NCBI RefSeq assembly: GCF_004362145.1
Contig: NZ_SNXC01000009.1
Coordinates: forward strand, 547,823-611,822
Source: Marinomonas balearica
GTDB lineage: Bacteria; Pseudomonadota; Gammaproteobacteria; Pseudomonadales; Marinomonadaceae
DNA length: 64,000 bases
Direction of reading: 5' to 3'
The notes under the pieces were generated by a model. The model did no database searches, was not told where the DNA came from, and saw only the letters and a list, made by a program, of their open reading frames with translations. Each line of letters begins with the position of its first letter. Position 1 is the stretch's first letter. Of the stretch, positions 36,988-46,917 are shown piece by piece. A program made the position numbers and the translations under genes.

Positions 36988-37220
36988 GATCCACCTAATT
37001 TATTTTGCGTTTGAAAATGCTTTTATTGTATCTGTATCTGCGTATACGAGAAAGGTGTAGGAATGAAAAACTGGTTATTAACAGCAAGAATCAAAAAAAA
37101 TCGAATAAACAAAGAAATAGAACAGAATTATTACTGATTCATTGAGGATTCAACTTGCTCAAATGACTGGTGATTGGTACATTTTGTCGCTGTTCATATC
37201 GTTTTTTGTTCAGGGTGTAG

Positions 37221-38270
<1,050 letters not shown>

Positions 38271-38342
38271 TCGGTAGATTAGGGGTCCGCTATTAATAAC
38301 TCATTTTTTTTTACAGGTAAGGTTTCTGGCGTAAGGTTTTTT

Positions 38343-39128
38343 ATGCTGGCAACTTTATCTGTTGTCATGATAGTTACGGATGCGCACTATCGCGGGTTTG
38401 CGACGGTACGACCGTATTTAACATGGCTTGTTACACCTATCCAATTGGTGGTTAACGCACCTAAGCAAATGCTTAGTTGGGCTGGCGATCATCTTGAAAG
38501 TCGTGAAGATTTGGTTCTGGAAAATCATGGTTTAAACGAAGAGCTATTGATACTGCGCAGTAAGTTGCAAAAACTTAATGCGCTTCGGGCCGAAAATGTA
38601 CGTTTACGAGAACTGTTGGATGCGTCGCAACGAGTTGATGAAAAAGTGGTCATGGCCGAGGTGATTGGTTTTGATCAAAATGCCTACAGTCATAAAGTGT
38701 TAATAGACAAAGGTTTTTCTTCTGGAGCCTACGTCGGGCAGCCCGTTTTGGATGCAACTGGTGTTTTAGGTCAGGTAGTTGAAACAGCTGCCTATACCAG
38801 TCGAGTCTTACTTATTGCTGATGCGAGTCATTTTGTACCTGTGGAAATTGCTAGGACGGGGTTTAGAAGTGTCCTGCGCGGGACCGGAGATCTCAAAAAG
38901 ATGGAGTTGATGAGTGTGCCCCACACTGCAGATATTAAAAAAGGGGACATCTTGACAACTTCTGGGCTGGATAAGCGCTTTCCAATAGGCTATCCGGTCG
39001 GTGTGGTTCGCTCTGTTAAGCATGTCGCAGGGAATTCGTATTCAGAAGTGGATGTTGTTCCATTGGCGCAGTTAGGCCGCAGTCGTCATGTTATGCTTAT
39101 CGATCGCCCGGAATTGGAGCGACAATGA
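38343..39128 (+). CDS. mreC: Rod shape-determining protein MreC
   Basis: MreC is an inner membrane protein whose periplasmic part links MreB filaments to wall enzymes. The coiled coil (about 55-95 from this ATG) and the double beta-barrel domain (VMAEVIGFDQNAYSHKVLIDKG onward) are clear. From the first ATG (38343) the protein has 261 residues, but its membrane segment would be only about 12 residues long. The frame is open upstream to an ATT at 38292 that follows an AGGGGT site by six bases. Starting there adds 17 residues (beginning NNSFFFTGK) and restores a normal cytoplasmic tail plus full membrane helix. I keep the ATG as the conventional coordinate but think the ATT is the likelier real start. 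Confidence 0.92.
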   Translation: MLATLSVVMIVTDAHYRGFATVRPYLTWLVTPIQLVVNAPKQMLSWAGDHLESREDLVLENHGLNEELLILRSKLQKLNALRAENVRLRELLDASQRVDEKVVMAEVIGFDQNAYSHKVLIDKGFSSGAYVGQPVLDATGVLGQVVETAAYTSRVLLIADASHFVPVEIARTGFRSVLRGTGDLKKMELMSVPHTADIKKGDILTTSGLDKRFPIGYPVGVVRSVKHVAGNSYSEVDVVPLAQLGRSRHVMLIDRPELERQ

Positions 39129-39598
39129 AATCTAGTTTTATATTCTTTTTGACCTTCATTGTTGCTTTGATGCTGGAGGCGCTTCCTTTTCCAGATGATC
39201 TTGTATGGTTTCGTCCCGAATGGGCTCTTCTTGTCGTGTTATACTGGGTAATAGCGCTGCCTTACAAAGTCGGGGTAGGTGTCGCTTGGATCTTAGGTGT
39301 AATGGTTGATTTGTTGCAAGGTGGGATCATAGGGCAGCACTCGTTAACTTACGTCATCATTGCGTACGCTTGTGCATTGTTTTATCAAAGGCTTCGTATG
39401 TATATGAGGTGGCAGCAAGGCGTGTTTATCTTTTTGCTGGTGAGTATTAATCAGTTGGTAAACTTCTGGCTTGACCACTATGTAGGTAATGCAGAGCCAA
39501 CCTTAATGATATTTATGCCTGCAATTATTACTGGCTTTCTTTGGCCTTGGTCTTTCATTGTACTAAGAAGTATTCGTCGTCTTTATTCTATTAGTTAG
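39125..39598 (+). CDS. mreD: Rod shape-determining protein MreD
   Basis: This 157-residue inner membrane protein has five to six hydrophobic segments. The conserved PEWALLVVLYWVIALPYKVGVG stretch and DLLQGGIIGQHSL near 60 are typical of MreD. Its ATG overlaps the mreC stop by four bases (ATGA). It works with MreB, MreC and the elongation enzymes. Confidence 0.94.
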   Translation: MKSSFIFFLTFIVALMLEALPFPDDLVWFRPEWALLVVLYWVIALPYKVGVGVAWILGVMVDLLQGGIIGQHSLTYVIIAYACALFYQRLRMYMRWQQGVFIFLLVSINQLVNFWLDHYVGNAEPTLMIFMPAIITGFLWPWSFIVLRSIRRLYSIS

Positions 39599-39606
39599 GA
39601 ATTATA

Positions 39607-40203
39607 ATGATAATCCTTGCATCCGCTTCTCCTAGGCGAAAAGAGCTATTAGGTACCTTTATTAGTTCATTCGAAATCATGCCTGCGGATATTGATGAAA
39701 CGCCATTCGAATTTGAGGCGCCTCAGGAATATGTTGTTAGGGTCGCCAAGGATAAAGCCTTTTCTATTGCAAATATAACAAACAATCAGACCGGAAACTT
39801 GATCATTTCTTCAGATACGAGCGTTGTAGTTGATGGTCAAATATTAGGTAAGCCTGTCGACGAGGCCGATTCTAAAAGAATGTTGCGCTTGCTATCGAAT
39901 CGTTCTCACGAAGTGATTACATCATTGTGTGTGTGTGATTCTCAACTTAGAAGAGTTACTACTGACATAGTGGTTACTCAAGTGGAATTTCGATCTATTT
40001 CCGATGTTGAAATTGCCTTGTATTGGAAAAGTGGTGAGCCGAAGGATAAAGCAGGGTCTTACGCTATTCAGGGGATCGGTGCTTCATTTGTGAAGTCAAT
40101 GGCTGGCTCCTATTCGGCTGTTGTCGGGCTGCCTCTATTCGAAACAGCGAACCGATTGGCTGAGTTTGGTGTTCAAATTTTTCAGGAGATTAGCGATGAG
40201 TGA
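39607..40203 (+). CDS. maf: Maf-family nucleoside triphosphate pyrophosphatase (YhdE type)
   Basis: This 198-residue enzyme hydrolyses non-canonical or modified dTTP/UTP-type nucleotides to monophosphates. The motifs ASASPRRKELL (5-15), SSDTSVVVDG near 68 and KAGSYAIQGIGA near 148 are intact. The catalytic Asp lies in the SSDT stretch. It follows mreD by eight bases and overlaps the start of rng by eight bases. Confidence 0.93.
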   Translation: MIILASASPRRKELLGTFISSFEIMPADIDETPFEFEAPQEYVVRVAKDKAFSIANITNNQTGNLIISSDTSVVVDGQILGKPVDEADSKRMLRLLSNRSHEVITSLCVCDSQLRRVTTDIVVTQVEFRSISDVEIALYWKSGEPKDKAGSYAIQGIGASFVKSMAGSYSAVVGLPLFETANRLAEFGVQIFQEISDE

Positions 40204-41650
40204 AGATGTTCTCATTAATGTGACACCAATGGAAATACGGGTAGCATTAGTCGAAAATGGCGTGCTACAAGAAGTTTATATCGAGCGTTCGAGTCGCAAA
40301 GGAATTGTAGGCAATATTTATCAAGGAAAAGTTGTCAGGGTGTTGCCCGGTATGCAAGCGGCTTTCGTCGATATTGGTTTAGAACGTGCTGCATTTATAC
40401 ATGTTTCTGAAGTTGCAGACCGTGATGCGGTAAATGCCAGTGACCAAATTGGCGATTATTTGCGGGAAGGGCAGTCTCTCGTTGTGCAGGTGACGAAAGA
40501 CCCTATTAGTACCAAGGGCGCTCGTCTGACCACTCATTTGTCTATTCCTTCGAGGTACTTGGTCTACATGCCAGATCAGGCGCATGTTGGTGTTAGTCAA
40601 CGTATTGAGGATGAAGATGAAAGGGAGCGCTTAAAGTCTTTGGTGTCTCAGGCGCTGACAGATGCAGATGAGACCAGCGGATATATTCTTAGAACGGCAG
40701 CCGAAAAAGCAGGTGAAGAAGAGATTCTGTCTGATATTAAATTTTTGACTCGTTTGTGGCAATCCGTCAAGAAGCGAATGAAAAGCGCAAAAGCACCTTC
40801 AGTAATTTATGAAGATTTGCCTCTTCATTTGAGAACAATGCGTGATCTCGTCAGTTTGACAACTGAAAAGATTAAGATTGATTCAAAAGAAAATTTTGCC
40901 AAACTCCGTTCGTTCGCAGATGACTTTATTCCTGAGCTTTCTAATCACATAGAGTACTATCCTGGGGAACGCCCAATATTTGATCTTTACAGTGTTGAGG
41001 ACGAAATTCAAAGAGCTTTGGATAGAAAAGTAGCATTAAAGTCTGGCGGCTACTTATTGGTTGAGCAAACGGAGTCGATGACCACCATAGATGTAAATAC
41101 GGGTGCGTATGTCGGAACACGAAATTTAGAAGAAACGATATATAAAACAAACTTAGAAGCTGCGACCGCAATAGGTCGACAGCTTAGGTTGAGAAATCTC
41201 GGTGGCATAATCATCATCGATTTTATCGACATGGAAGATGAAGAGCATAAGCGTCAAGTGCTTCGGATGTTGGAAAAGGTTCTTGAGATCGATCATGCAA
41301 AGACAAAAATAACAGGTGTATCAGAGCTTGGTTTGGTTGAAATGACACGCAAGCGAACGCGCGAGAGTTTGGGGCAGATATTATGTGAACCTTGCCGTTC
41401 TTGCCGCGGAAGTGGTCTAGTAAAAACACCTGAAACAGTCTGTTACGAAGTGTTTCGAGAAATATTACGTGCAGATAGGGCGTATAATTCCCAAACTTAT
41501 ACTGTATTGGCATCCAGTTCTGTCGTTGAGCGCTTTTTGGATGAAGAGAGTGTGGCTGTAGCGGAGTTAGAGGCGTTTATCGGGAAAACGATTCGTTTTC
41601 AAGTAGACCCTGTATATACGCAAGATCAATACGATGTCGTGTTGAGGTGA
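40196..41650 (+). CDS. rng: Ribonuclease G
   Basis: This 484-residue endoribonuclease matures the 5' end of 16S rRNA and degrades mRNA. It has an S1 domain (about 38-125), the DNase I-like catalytic part with Asp pair in TTIDVNTGAYVG and IIDFIDM near 300-345, and a Zn-link CEPCRSCRGSG near 400. It lacks the long RNase E tail, and its length fits RNase G. I chose the ATG at 40196 because AGGAG precedes it and MSEDVLINVTPMEIRVA is the family start. The frame stays open further upstream inside maf. Confidence 0.95.
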   Translation: MSEDVLINVTPMEIRVALVENGVLQEVYIERSSRKGIVGNIYQGKVVRVLPGMQAAFVDIGLERAAFIHVSEVADRDAVNASDQIGDYLREGQSLVVQVTKDPISTKGARLTTHLSIPSRYLVYMPDQAHVGVSQRIEDEDERERLKSLVSQALTDADETSGYILRTAAEKAGEEEILSDIKFLTRLWQSVKKRMKSAKAPSVIYEDLPLHLRTMRDLVSLTTEKIKIDSKENFAKLRSFADDFIPELSNHIEYYPGERPIFDLYSVEDEIQRALDRKVALKSGGYLLVEQTESMTTIDVNTGAYVGTRNLEETIYKTNLEAATAIGRQLRLRNLGGIIIIDFIDMEDEEHKRQVLRMLEKVLEIDHAKTKITGVSELGLVEMTRKRTRESLGQILCEPCRSCRGSGLVKTPETVCYEVFREILRADRAYNSQTYTVLASSSVVERFLDEESVAVAELEAFIGKTIRFQVDPVYTQDQYDVVLR

Positions 41651-41666
41651 TTTAGGGGATAGATAG

Positions 41667-44600
41667 GTGAAAAATATCTCTCGATGGATTGTGAATCTGA
41701 TATGGTGGTTTGCCGTCACCTTTGTTGTTGTGCTTGCAGCTATCGTTGTAAGTGTGAAGCAGCTTTTGCCTCTAGCCGATCATTATCGTCCTCAAATTGA
41801 AAGTAATATCAGTCAAATTATAGGGCTTCCAGTCAAAATAGAATCTTTTGGAGGGGGCCTAAATGGCATTGATGTTTCTATTAATGTGTCGCACTTAAAC
41901 ATTACCTCTAATGATGGAGATGATGTCATTTCTGTCGGTAATATTGCCGTTTCCCTTGATACTGTTAAATCCCTCCTGACTTTTTCTCCTCAGTTTAGAA
42001 GTGTCCACGTTGATGGCCTTTCCGTTTTTCTTGAAGAAAGTAAAAATGGGATAGGGTTGGTAGGGCTGCACTCCCAAGGGGGCGCGGATCCAAGCGTGGT
42101 CGCAGAGCGGGTTATTGACTATCTTTCTACGCAAAAACAGTGGGTAATATCTGAATCGAAAATTACGCTTAAAGGTGCTCGATTCGATGATCAAATGATA
42201 AAAATTCCTTCGCTAATCATTCGAGATTATTCTGATCAAACGATGGGTGAGGCAGAAGTTTATGTTAATGGTCAAATAACGCCCATAAAGCTAAAAGCGC
42301 GAATAAAAAAAACCTATGCCGGGTTTGGTTCTGGTCACGTTGATGTTTACGCGAAAGTTCCTGATCAAGTTGCCTCCTTAGAATGGTTGCAGAGTGCCAG
42401 GTTGGCATTTCTTGAGGGAATAAAAGTCGGGGGCGAAGTTTGGCTCTCTTATATCCCCGAAGAATCTTGGTCGTTTAGATTATTGCCGAATAACTTAGTT
42501 CTTACCGAAACGGAAGGGGCGAAGTTGGAGCTTCAGGGGGATATTTACGGTCAATATCGTTATGCATCGGATAATTTTCATTTAAATGCTTCCACACTAA
42601 CGCCGCACTTTTCTGGCTTTTCTTCGCTTCCCACGACAAACCTAACGTTTGATTATGATTTACAAGCTCAGCGAGCGTTACTATTGTTTGATGAGATTGA
42701 TGCTAAATTTGCAAGTGAAATAGGATTAAAGTTTCTTCCTGAACAATGGGTCGCATCAAAACTAATAAAGGGGTTGAGTGGTCAAGGGCAACTAAAAAAT
42801 GCGTCACTAAGGGTGTGGGGTGATAGGCATCAACACTTTCAGTATGTAAGTAATTTAGAAAACATATCTGTAGAAGGTTTTCGGGGAATCCCGAAAGTGG
42901 ATAAATTGGATGCAATCTTTAGTATCGGCGAGGCTGGAGGATATATTCAATATCAGGGGTTGCATTCCGACCTTCAGTTTAATGAAGTATATGACAATAG
43001 CTGGAAGACCGAGTCGCTAGATGGTCTTGTTGAATGGCGTACTAATGGTAAGCAAACGACCGTGGTTGGCACGGATTTAAGTGTTAATAGAAATGGTGCC
43101 CGTATTGGCGGAGAGTTTCGTTTAGAGGTGCGGCCGGATGCTGAGGACTGGTTGGTATTAAACATATCAGCCCAAGATATTGAGACGGCGGATCGGCTTG
43201 ATTATATTCCACCGAGAGTGTTAAGTAACGAGTTAAAAGGCTGGATAAAAAATGCGTTGAGTAACGGAAAGATCGCCGATCTAGGTGTCATCGTTCAAAC
43301 GAGCTTGCAAAATGCAGATCCACAAATACGAATAGCTCTTCAGACTGAAGATGTGGACGTAAAATTTTCTGAAGAGTGGCCAGTGGCCCACAACACAAAT
43401 GCTTCATTAGTCGTTCAAAATGACGCGGTTAATGTAAGCGTAGAATCAACTAAATTTGCTGATTTGGATGTCTCAAATTTAACGGTATCTGTACCAATTT
43501 CATCTGGTAAGGCTCGCTGGATTAATGTTGAAGGGAGTCTCAAAGATGATGCAGATAAGGTGCTTACCTCACTGCGTGTGACCCCTTTAAATGACAGCGT
43601 ACTCAGAGCGTTTAATGACTGGAAGTTGCGTGGCCAGATAGAAGGAGAGTTTTCTGTCTCGGTTCCATTAGCTTTGGGCTCTGAACCCGTTGTTGATGTG
43701 GATCTCTCGTTCTCTGATAACCCGATATATGTGGGTGAAGCACACTTAGAAGGGGAGATAGTAGACGGGCAACTCTCATTTTCTACAAAAGAGGGTCTTC
43801 ACGATACTCGTTTTGTAGTGCGCGCGCTGGGTGGTGAAAGTAAAGTATCTCTTAAATCTGAATATGTGCGTAATGGTGAGCTGGCGGTTATCGGTGAGTT
43901 AGAGGGTCACTACAATGCAAAGGACCTCGCTACATGGAGAGCGTTGCCAGAAAGTGTGATTGGCAAAATTCAGGGTGATGGTCGCTATCTTGGTTCTTTA
44001 ACCATCAATAAAACCCAGCGAGAGCAAATTGAGCTGGATATCCGCTCTTCGATAGACGATGTTGGTCTATCGTTACCGTATCCAATGTTTAAGCGTTTAG
44101 GTGATGCTTCAGAAGCGCGGGTGGGGCTCAAGTTTCATCGAGATGATGTTGTCATTGATGTAAATTACGACGATTTTTTAGCGGCTAAGATTGCATTGTC
44201 TGAAAATGAGTTGGTCGGTGGTTATCTGGAAGTGGGGCGGCAATCTGAACAGATCGAGTTGAAGAAAGGTGTTTATGTTCGCGGAAACCTCTCAAAAATA
44301 AATATTCCGGATTGGAATGCGCTAATCTCTGATATTGAAGCTGATGTTAGTTCAGATTCGACTAATGAAGTTGCTATTCGCCTCATGCCGCCTAAATGGC
44401 TAAAAGGTATGGACGTTGTTGTTGATGAGGTAATTGTAAATGACCTCAATTCTCTAAATAACGTTAAAGTAGAATATGGCGTCTCTTCTTCCGATGGAGC
44501 GGTGTATGTTAATTCGGATGAACTTGAATTGAAGTTATTTGCCAATGAGCATGGGCCTGTTGTGCATTTTGGTTTTCTCAGTTGGAATACTTCGAAAGAT

Positions 44601-45476
44601 TCTCCCGATGAAGTAGCGGAAGAGCATAAAGGCTCTTTTCTTACTGCCAATCAAGTGCCCAATATGACGTTGATGCTTGACGAACTTTATCTAAATGACC
44701 GGCCGCTAGGAGACTGGAATTTAAAGATAAATAGATTGGGGAAGGGAAGGGTTAAGATAAGCCCTATATTGACTCAACTAGAGCATGGGAATATCCAAGG
44801 GAGTTTATATTGGCAGGAAATTGGAGAAGACAGTAGTGTCGAGCTTGCGTTAAAACTCGATGGTAAGAAAGCTGAGGAAATTACTCGAAAATTTTCGGAT
44901 GTGCCGTTTATAAAGTCTGATGAGTATCAGTTTGATGTTGTTCTTGCTTGGCAGGGAACGCCATTTGAGTTTGATAGGGAGTCATTATCCGGCCGAATAA
45001 AATTTGAAATCGAAGACGGTAACTTTAATCAAGTGGATCAACTGCCGCCGTTTCTAAAAGTATTGGGTATTTTTAATATCGACACACTGGCTAGGCGTTT
45101 AACTTTTGATTTTTCCGACCTATATGCGCCGGGTTTGCCATTCGATACTTTCAAGGGGCTTTTGACTATCAATAACGGTCAATTGGAGACGACTGAGCCA
45201 ATTGTCGTAAGCGCGCCTACTGCGGAAATAGAATTAAAAGGTACTGCTAACTTAATAGAAGAGTTGTTAGATGAGCGCTTAACAATAACGGTGCCTATAT
45301 CGAGCACATTGCCGATAGCGGGTTTTTTGTTAGCAACCCCTCAAATTGCAGGCTTATTGTTTATTACTGATAAGTTGATTGGAAAACAGATATCCAAAGT
45401 TACAAGTGTTCAATACAGTATTGTAGGGCCGTTTTCAGACCCAAACGTCGAACCTGTTAAGTTTAAACCAAATTAA
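41667..45476 (+). CDS. yhdP: YhdP family AsmA-like envelope lipid transport protein
   Basis: This 1269-residue protein has one N-terminal membrane helix (about 8-30) and a very long beta-rich periplasmic part, with the DUF3971-type middle (SYIPEESWSFRLLPNN near 255) and AsmA-like C-terminal region (NGQLETTEPIVVSAPTAEIELKGTANL near 1175). YhdP, with TamB and YdbH, bridges inner and outer membranes and carries phospholipids. The length matches E. coli YhdP (1266). The start is a GTG after AGGGGATAGATAG, 16 bases past rng. Confidence 0.93.
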   Translation: MKNISRWIVNLIWWFAVTFVVVLAAIVVSVKQLLPLADHYRPQIESNISQIIGLPVKIESFGGGLNGIDVSINVSHLNITSNDGDDVISVGNIAVSLDTVKSLLTFSPQFRSVHVDGLSVFLEESKNGIGLVGLHSQGGADPSVVAERVIDYLSTQKQWVISESKITLKGARFDDQMIKIPSLIIRDYSDQTMGEAEVYVNGQITPIKLKARIKKTYAGFGSGHVDVYAKVPDQVASLEWLQSARLAFLEGIKVGGEVWLSYIPEESWSFRLLPNNLVLTETEGAKLELQGDIYGQYRYASDNFHLNASTLTPHFSGFSSLPTTNLTFDYDLQAQRALLLFDEIDAKFASEIGLKFLPEQWVASKLIKGLSGQGQLKNASLRVWGDRHQHFQYVSNLENISVEGFRGIPKVDKLDAIFSIGEAGGYIQYQGLHSDLQFNEVYDNSWKTESLDGLVEWRTNGKQTTVVGTDLSVNRNGARIGGEFRLEVRPDAEDWLVLNISAQDIETADRLDYIPPRVLSNELKGWIKNALSNGKIADLGVIVQTSLQNADPQIRIALQTEDVDVKFSEEWPVAHNTNASLVVQNDAVNVSVESTKFADLDVSNLTVSVPISSGKARWINVEGSLKDDADKVLTSLRVTPLNDSVLRAFNDWKLRGQIEGEFSVSVPLALGSEPVVDVDLSFSDNPIYVGEAHLEGEIVDGQLSFSTKEGLHDTRFVVRALGGESKVSLKSEYVRNGELAVIGELEGHYNAKDLATWRALPESVIGKIQGDGRYLGSLTINKTQREQIELDIRSSIDDVGLSLPYPMFKRLGDASEARVGLKFHRDDVVIDVNYDDFLAAKIALSENELVGGYLEVGRQSEQIELKKGVYVRGNLSKINIPDWNALISDIEADVSSDSTNEVAIRLMPPKWLKGMDVVVDEVIVNDLNSLNNVKVEYGVSSSDGAVYVNSDELELKLFANEHGPVVHFGFLSWNTSKDSPDEVAEEHKGSFLTANQVPNMTLMLDELYLNDRPLGDWNLKINRLGKGRVKISPILTQLEHGNIQGSLYWQEIGEDSSVELALKLDGKKAEEITRKFSDVPFIKSDEYQFDVVLAWQGTPFEFDRESLSGRIKFEIEDGNFNQVDQLPPFLKVLGIFNIDTLARRLTFDFSDLYAPGLPFDTFKGLLTINNGQLETTEPIVVSAPTAEIELKGTANLIEELLDERLTITVPISSTLPIAGFLLATPQIAGLLFITDKLIGKQISKVTSVQYSIVGPFSDPNVEPVKFKPN

Positions 45477-45489
45477 TTGGAGTTTAGTG

Positions 45490-46314
45490 ATGCGTATTGC
45501 AGGGGTCCAAATGACCAGCACGCCGGATATGATGTCGAACTTGAACTATGTGGAAAATGCAGTTCAAAGGGTTGCTTTACAAGGAGCGGACTTGGTTGTT
45601 TTGCCTGAAAACGTATTGTTATTTTCAGGTCGGCAGCTTAAAGCAGTTGCTGATGATGAAAACAAGCTAGCGTTGCTTGATCGCATTTCAGAGTTGGCGC
45701 AACAATATGAGTTACCGATTCTTGTTGGTTCGCATCCAAAGTCTTATCGATATGATAAAACTTTGGTTTCCAATAATAGGGTTCGACAATCTAGTCTGTT
45801 ATTCAGTGCCGATGGAAGTGAGGTTGCAAGATACGACAAAATTCATTTATTTGACGCTGCAGTATCGGATAAGGCTGGTGAATACAAAGAATCTGATTAC
45901 ATTGAGCCTGGAGATTTGCGCACAACAGTAATTGATGTGAAGGATGTAAAAGTTGGATTGTCTATTTGTTATGATATTCGTTTTCCGGAACTGTTTCGAC
46001 AATTAAGCTCAAAAGGAGCGGACATTATTATTGTGCCTGCGGCGTTTACTTATCAAACGGGTAAGGCGCATTGGCATGCTTTGTTGCGAGCAAGAGCTAT
46101 TGAAAATCAGTGTTATGTATTAGGTGTTAATCAGTGTGGCTGGCACACCGATTCAAGACAAACTTATGGTCATACTCAATTGATTGACCCGTGGGGAGAG
46201 GTGTTGGCGGAGCTTGGCGAGTCGCCGGGAGAAATTGTAGAAGCGTTGGACTTGAGCGTGTTGCGGACGGTAAGAGAAAAAATGCCATGTCTGTCTCATC
46301 GGCGGTTTGACTAA
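45490..46314 (+). CDS. Carbon-nitrogen hydrolase (nitrilase superfamily, Nit1/YbeM-like)
   Basis: This 274-residue cytoplasmic amidase has the nitrilase triad at Glu40 (VLPENVLLFSG), Lys117 (RYDKIHLFD) and Cys160 (LSICYDIRFPELFR). The CYDIRFPE context is that of deaminated-glutathione amidases (Nit1), a metabolite-repair function. GGAG lies seven bases before the ATG at 45490; a GTG directly before it is the alternative. It follows yhdP by 13 bases as in Pseudomonas, but tldD does not follow. Confidence 0.9.
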   Translation: MRIAGVQMTSTPDMMSNLNYVENAVQRVALQGADLVVLPENVLLFSGRQLKAVADDENKLALLDRISELAQQYELPILVGSHPKSYRYDKTLVSNNRVRQSSLLFSADGSEVARYDKIHLFDAAVSDKAGEYKESDYIEPGDLRTTVIDVKDVKVGLSICYDIRFPELFRQLSSKGADIIIVPAAFTYQTGKAHWHALLRARAIENQCYVLGVNQCGWHTDSRQTYGHTQLIDPWGEVLAELGESPGEIVEALDLSVLRTVREKMPCLSHRRFD

Positions 46315-46315
46315 G

Positions 46316-46374
46316 CTGTTTTTCACACAATAAAAAAGGCGCTATTAGCGCCTTTTTTATTGTGTGAAAAACAG
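46316..46374. terminator. 28-bp perfect inverted repeat, bidirectional terminator
   Basis: The arms 46316-46343 and 46347-46374 are exact reverse complements over 28 bp with a 3-base ATT loop. The core is a GC-rich hairpin (AAAAAAGGCGCTATTAGCG) with A- and T-runs, as in an intrinsic terminator. The flanks extend the pairing well beyond what termination needs. It lies one base past the nitrilase stop and four bases before the yjgA stop. Confidence 0.9.
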
Positions 46375-46378
46375 AGAA

Positions 46379-46912
46379 TTATAACTTTAGTTTGGCTTCT
46401 TGTTGTTCTCTTAGTAACTTAAAAAGCTTCTTTTTGCTTGTGGTTTTATTACCTTGTTCAGCTTCTTTTTGAGACTGACGAATTAGTTGTCGAAGTGTTT
46501 GAATATCAACTTCAGGGTAATCTTCTAGATACTTTTTAAATGCTTCTTGACTCGTAGTTGGGTTTATTAGATGGTCACGAGTGATCTCTAATTGTTGAAA
46601 TAGTTTATTGTGCAGAGCAGATGTCGTGTCGAAAAGGTCAACACGGTGTTGAATTTCTTCGTGGTCTTCGCTGCGCATCACTTTACCAATGTACTGAAGG
46701 TGTCTGCGTTGCGCTTCGCGTTGTTTTATTCTATCTGCTTCATCTAGCGCGTCTCGAAGAGTCTCTGTCATAGGGACTTTGATTCGCTGAGATTTGCTAA
46801 GCGCCACAAGTTTTTTGCCAAGCTCTTGTAGAGCTTCCATTTCGCGTTTTACTTGTGTTTTGCTTTTGTAGTTTTCGTCGTCAAACTCGTCGTACTGTTC
46901 AAATTCTGTCAT
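46379..46912 (-). CDS. yjgA: Ribosome-associated protein YjgA (DarP, DUF615)
   Basis: This 177-residue, highly charged helical protein begins with an acidic EFEQYDEFDDENYKSKTQVKREMEAL region (split here: acidic 3-15, then the conserved KSKTQVKREM). DarP associates with pre-50S particles in E. coli. The family stretch RRHLQYIGKVMRSED near 85 is intact. It starts five bases after mgtE and is the last gene of the minus-strand operon. Confidence 0.92.
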   Translation of the reverse strand: MTEFEQYDEFDDENYKSKTQVKREMEALQELGKKLVALSKSQRIKVPMTETLRDALDEADRIKQREAQRRHLQYIGKVMRSEDHEEIQHRVDLFDTTSALHNKLFQQLEITRDHLINPTTSQEAFKKYLEDYPEVDIQTLRQLIRQSQKEAEQGNKTTSKKKLFKLLREQQEAKLKL

Positions 46913-46917
46913 TGTAT

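Noticed and set aside
40121..40195. Longer N-terminus for RNase G starting inside maf
   Set aside because: RNase G starts with MSEDVLINVTP in the family and an AGGAG site precedes that ATG.
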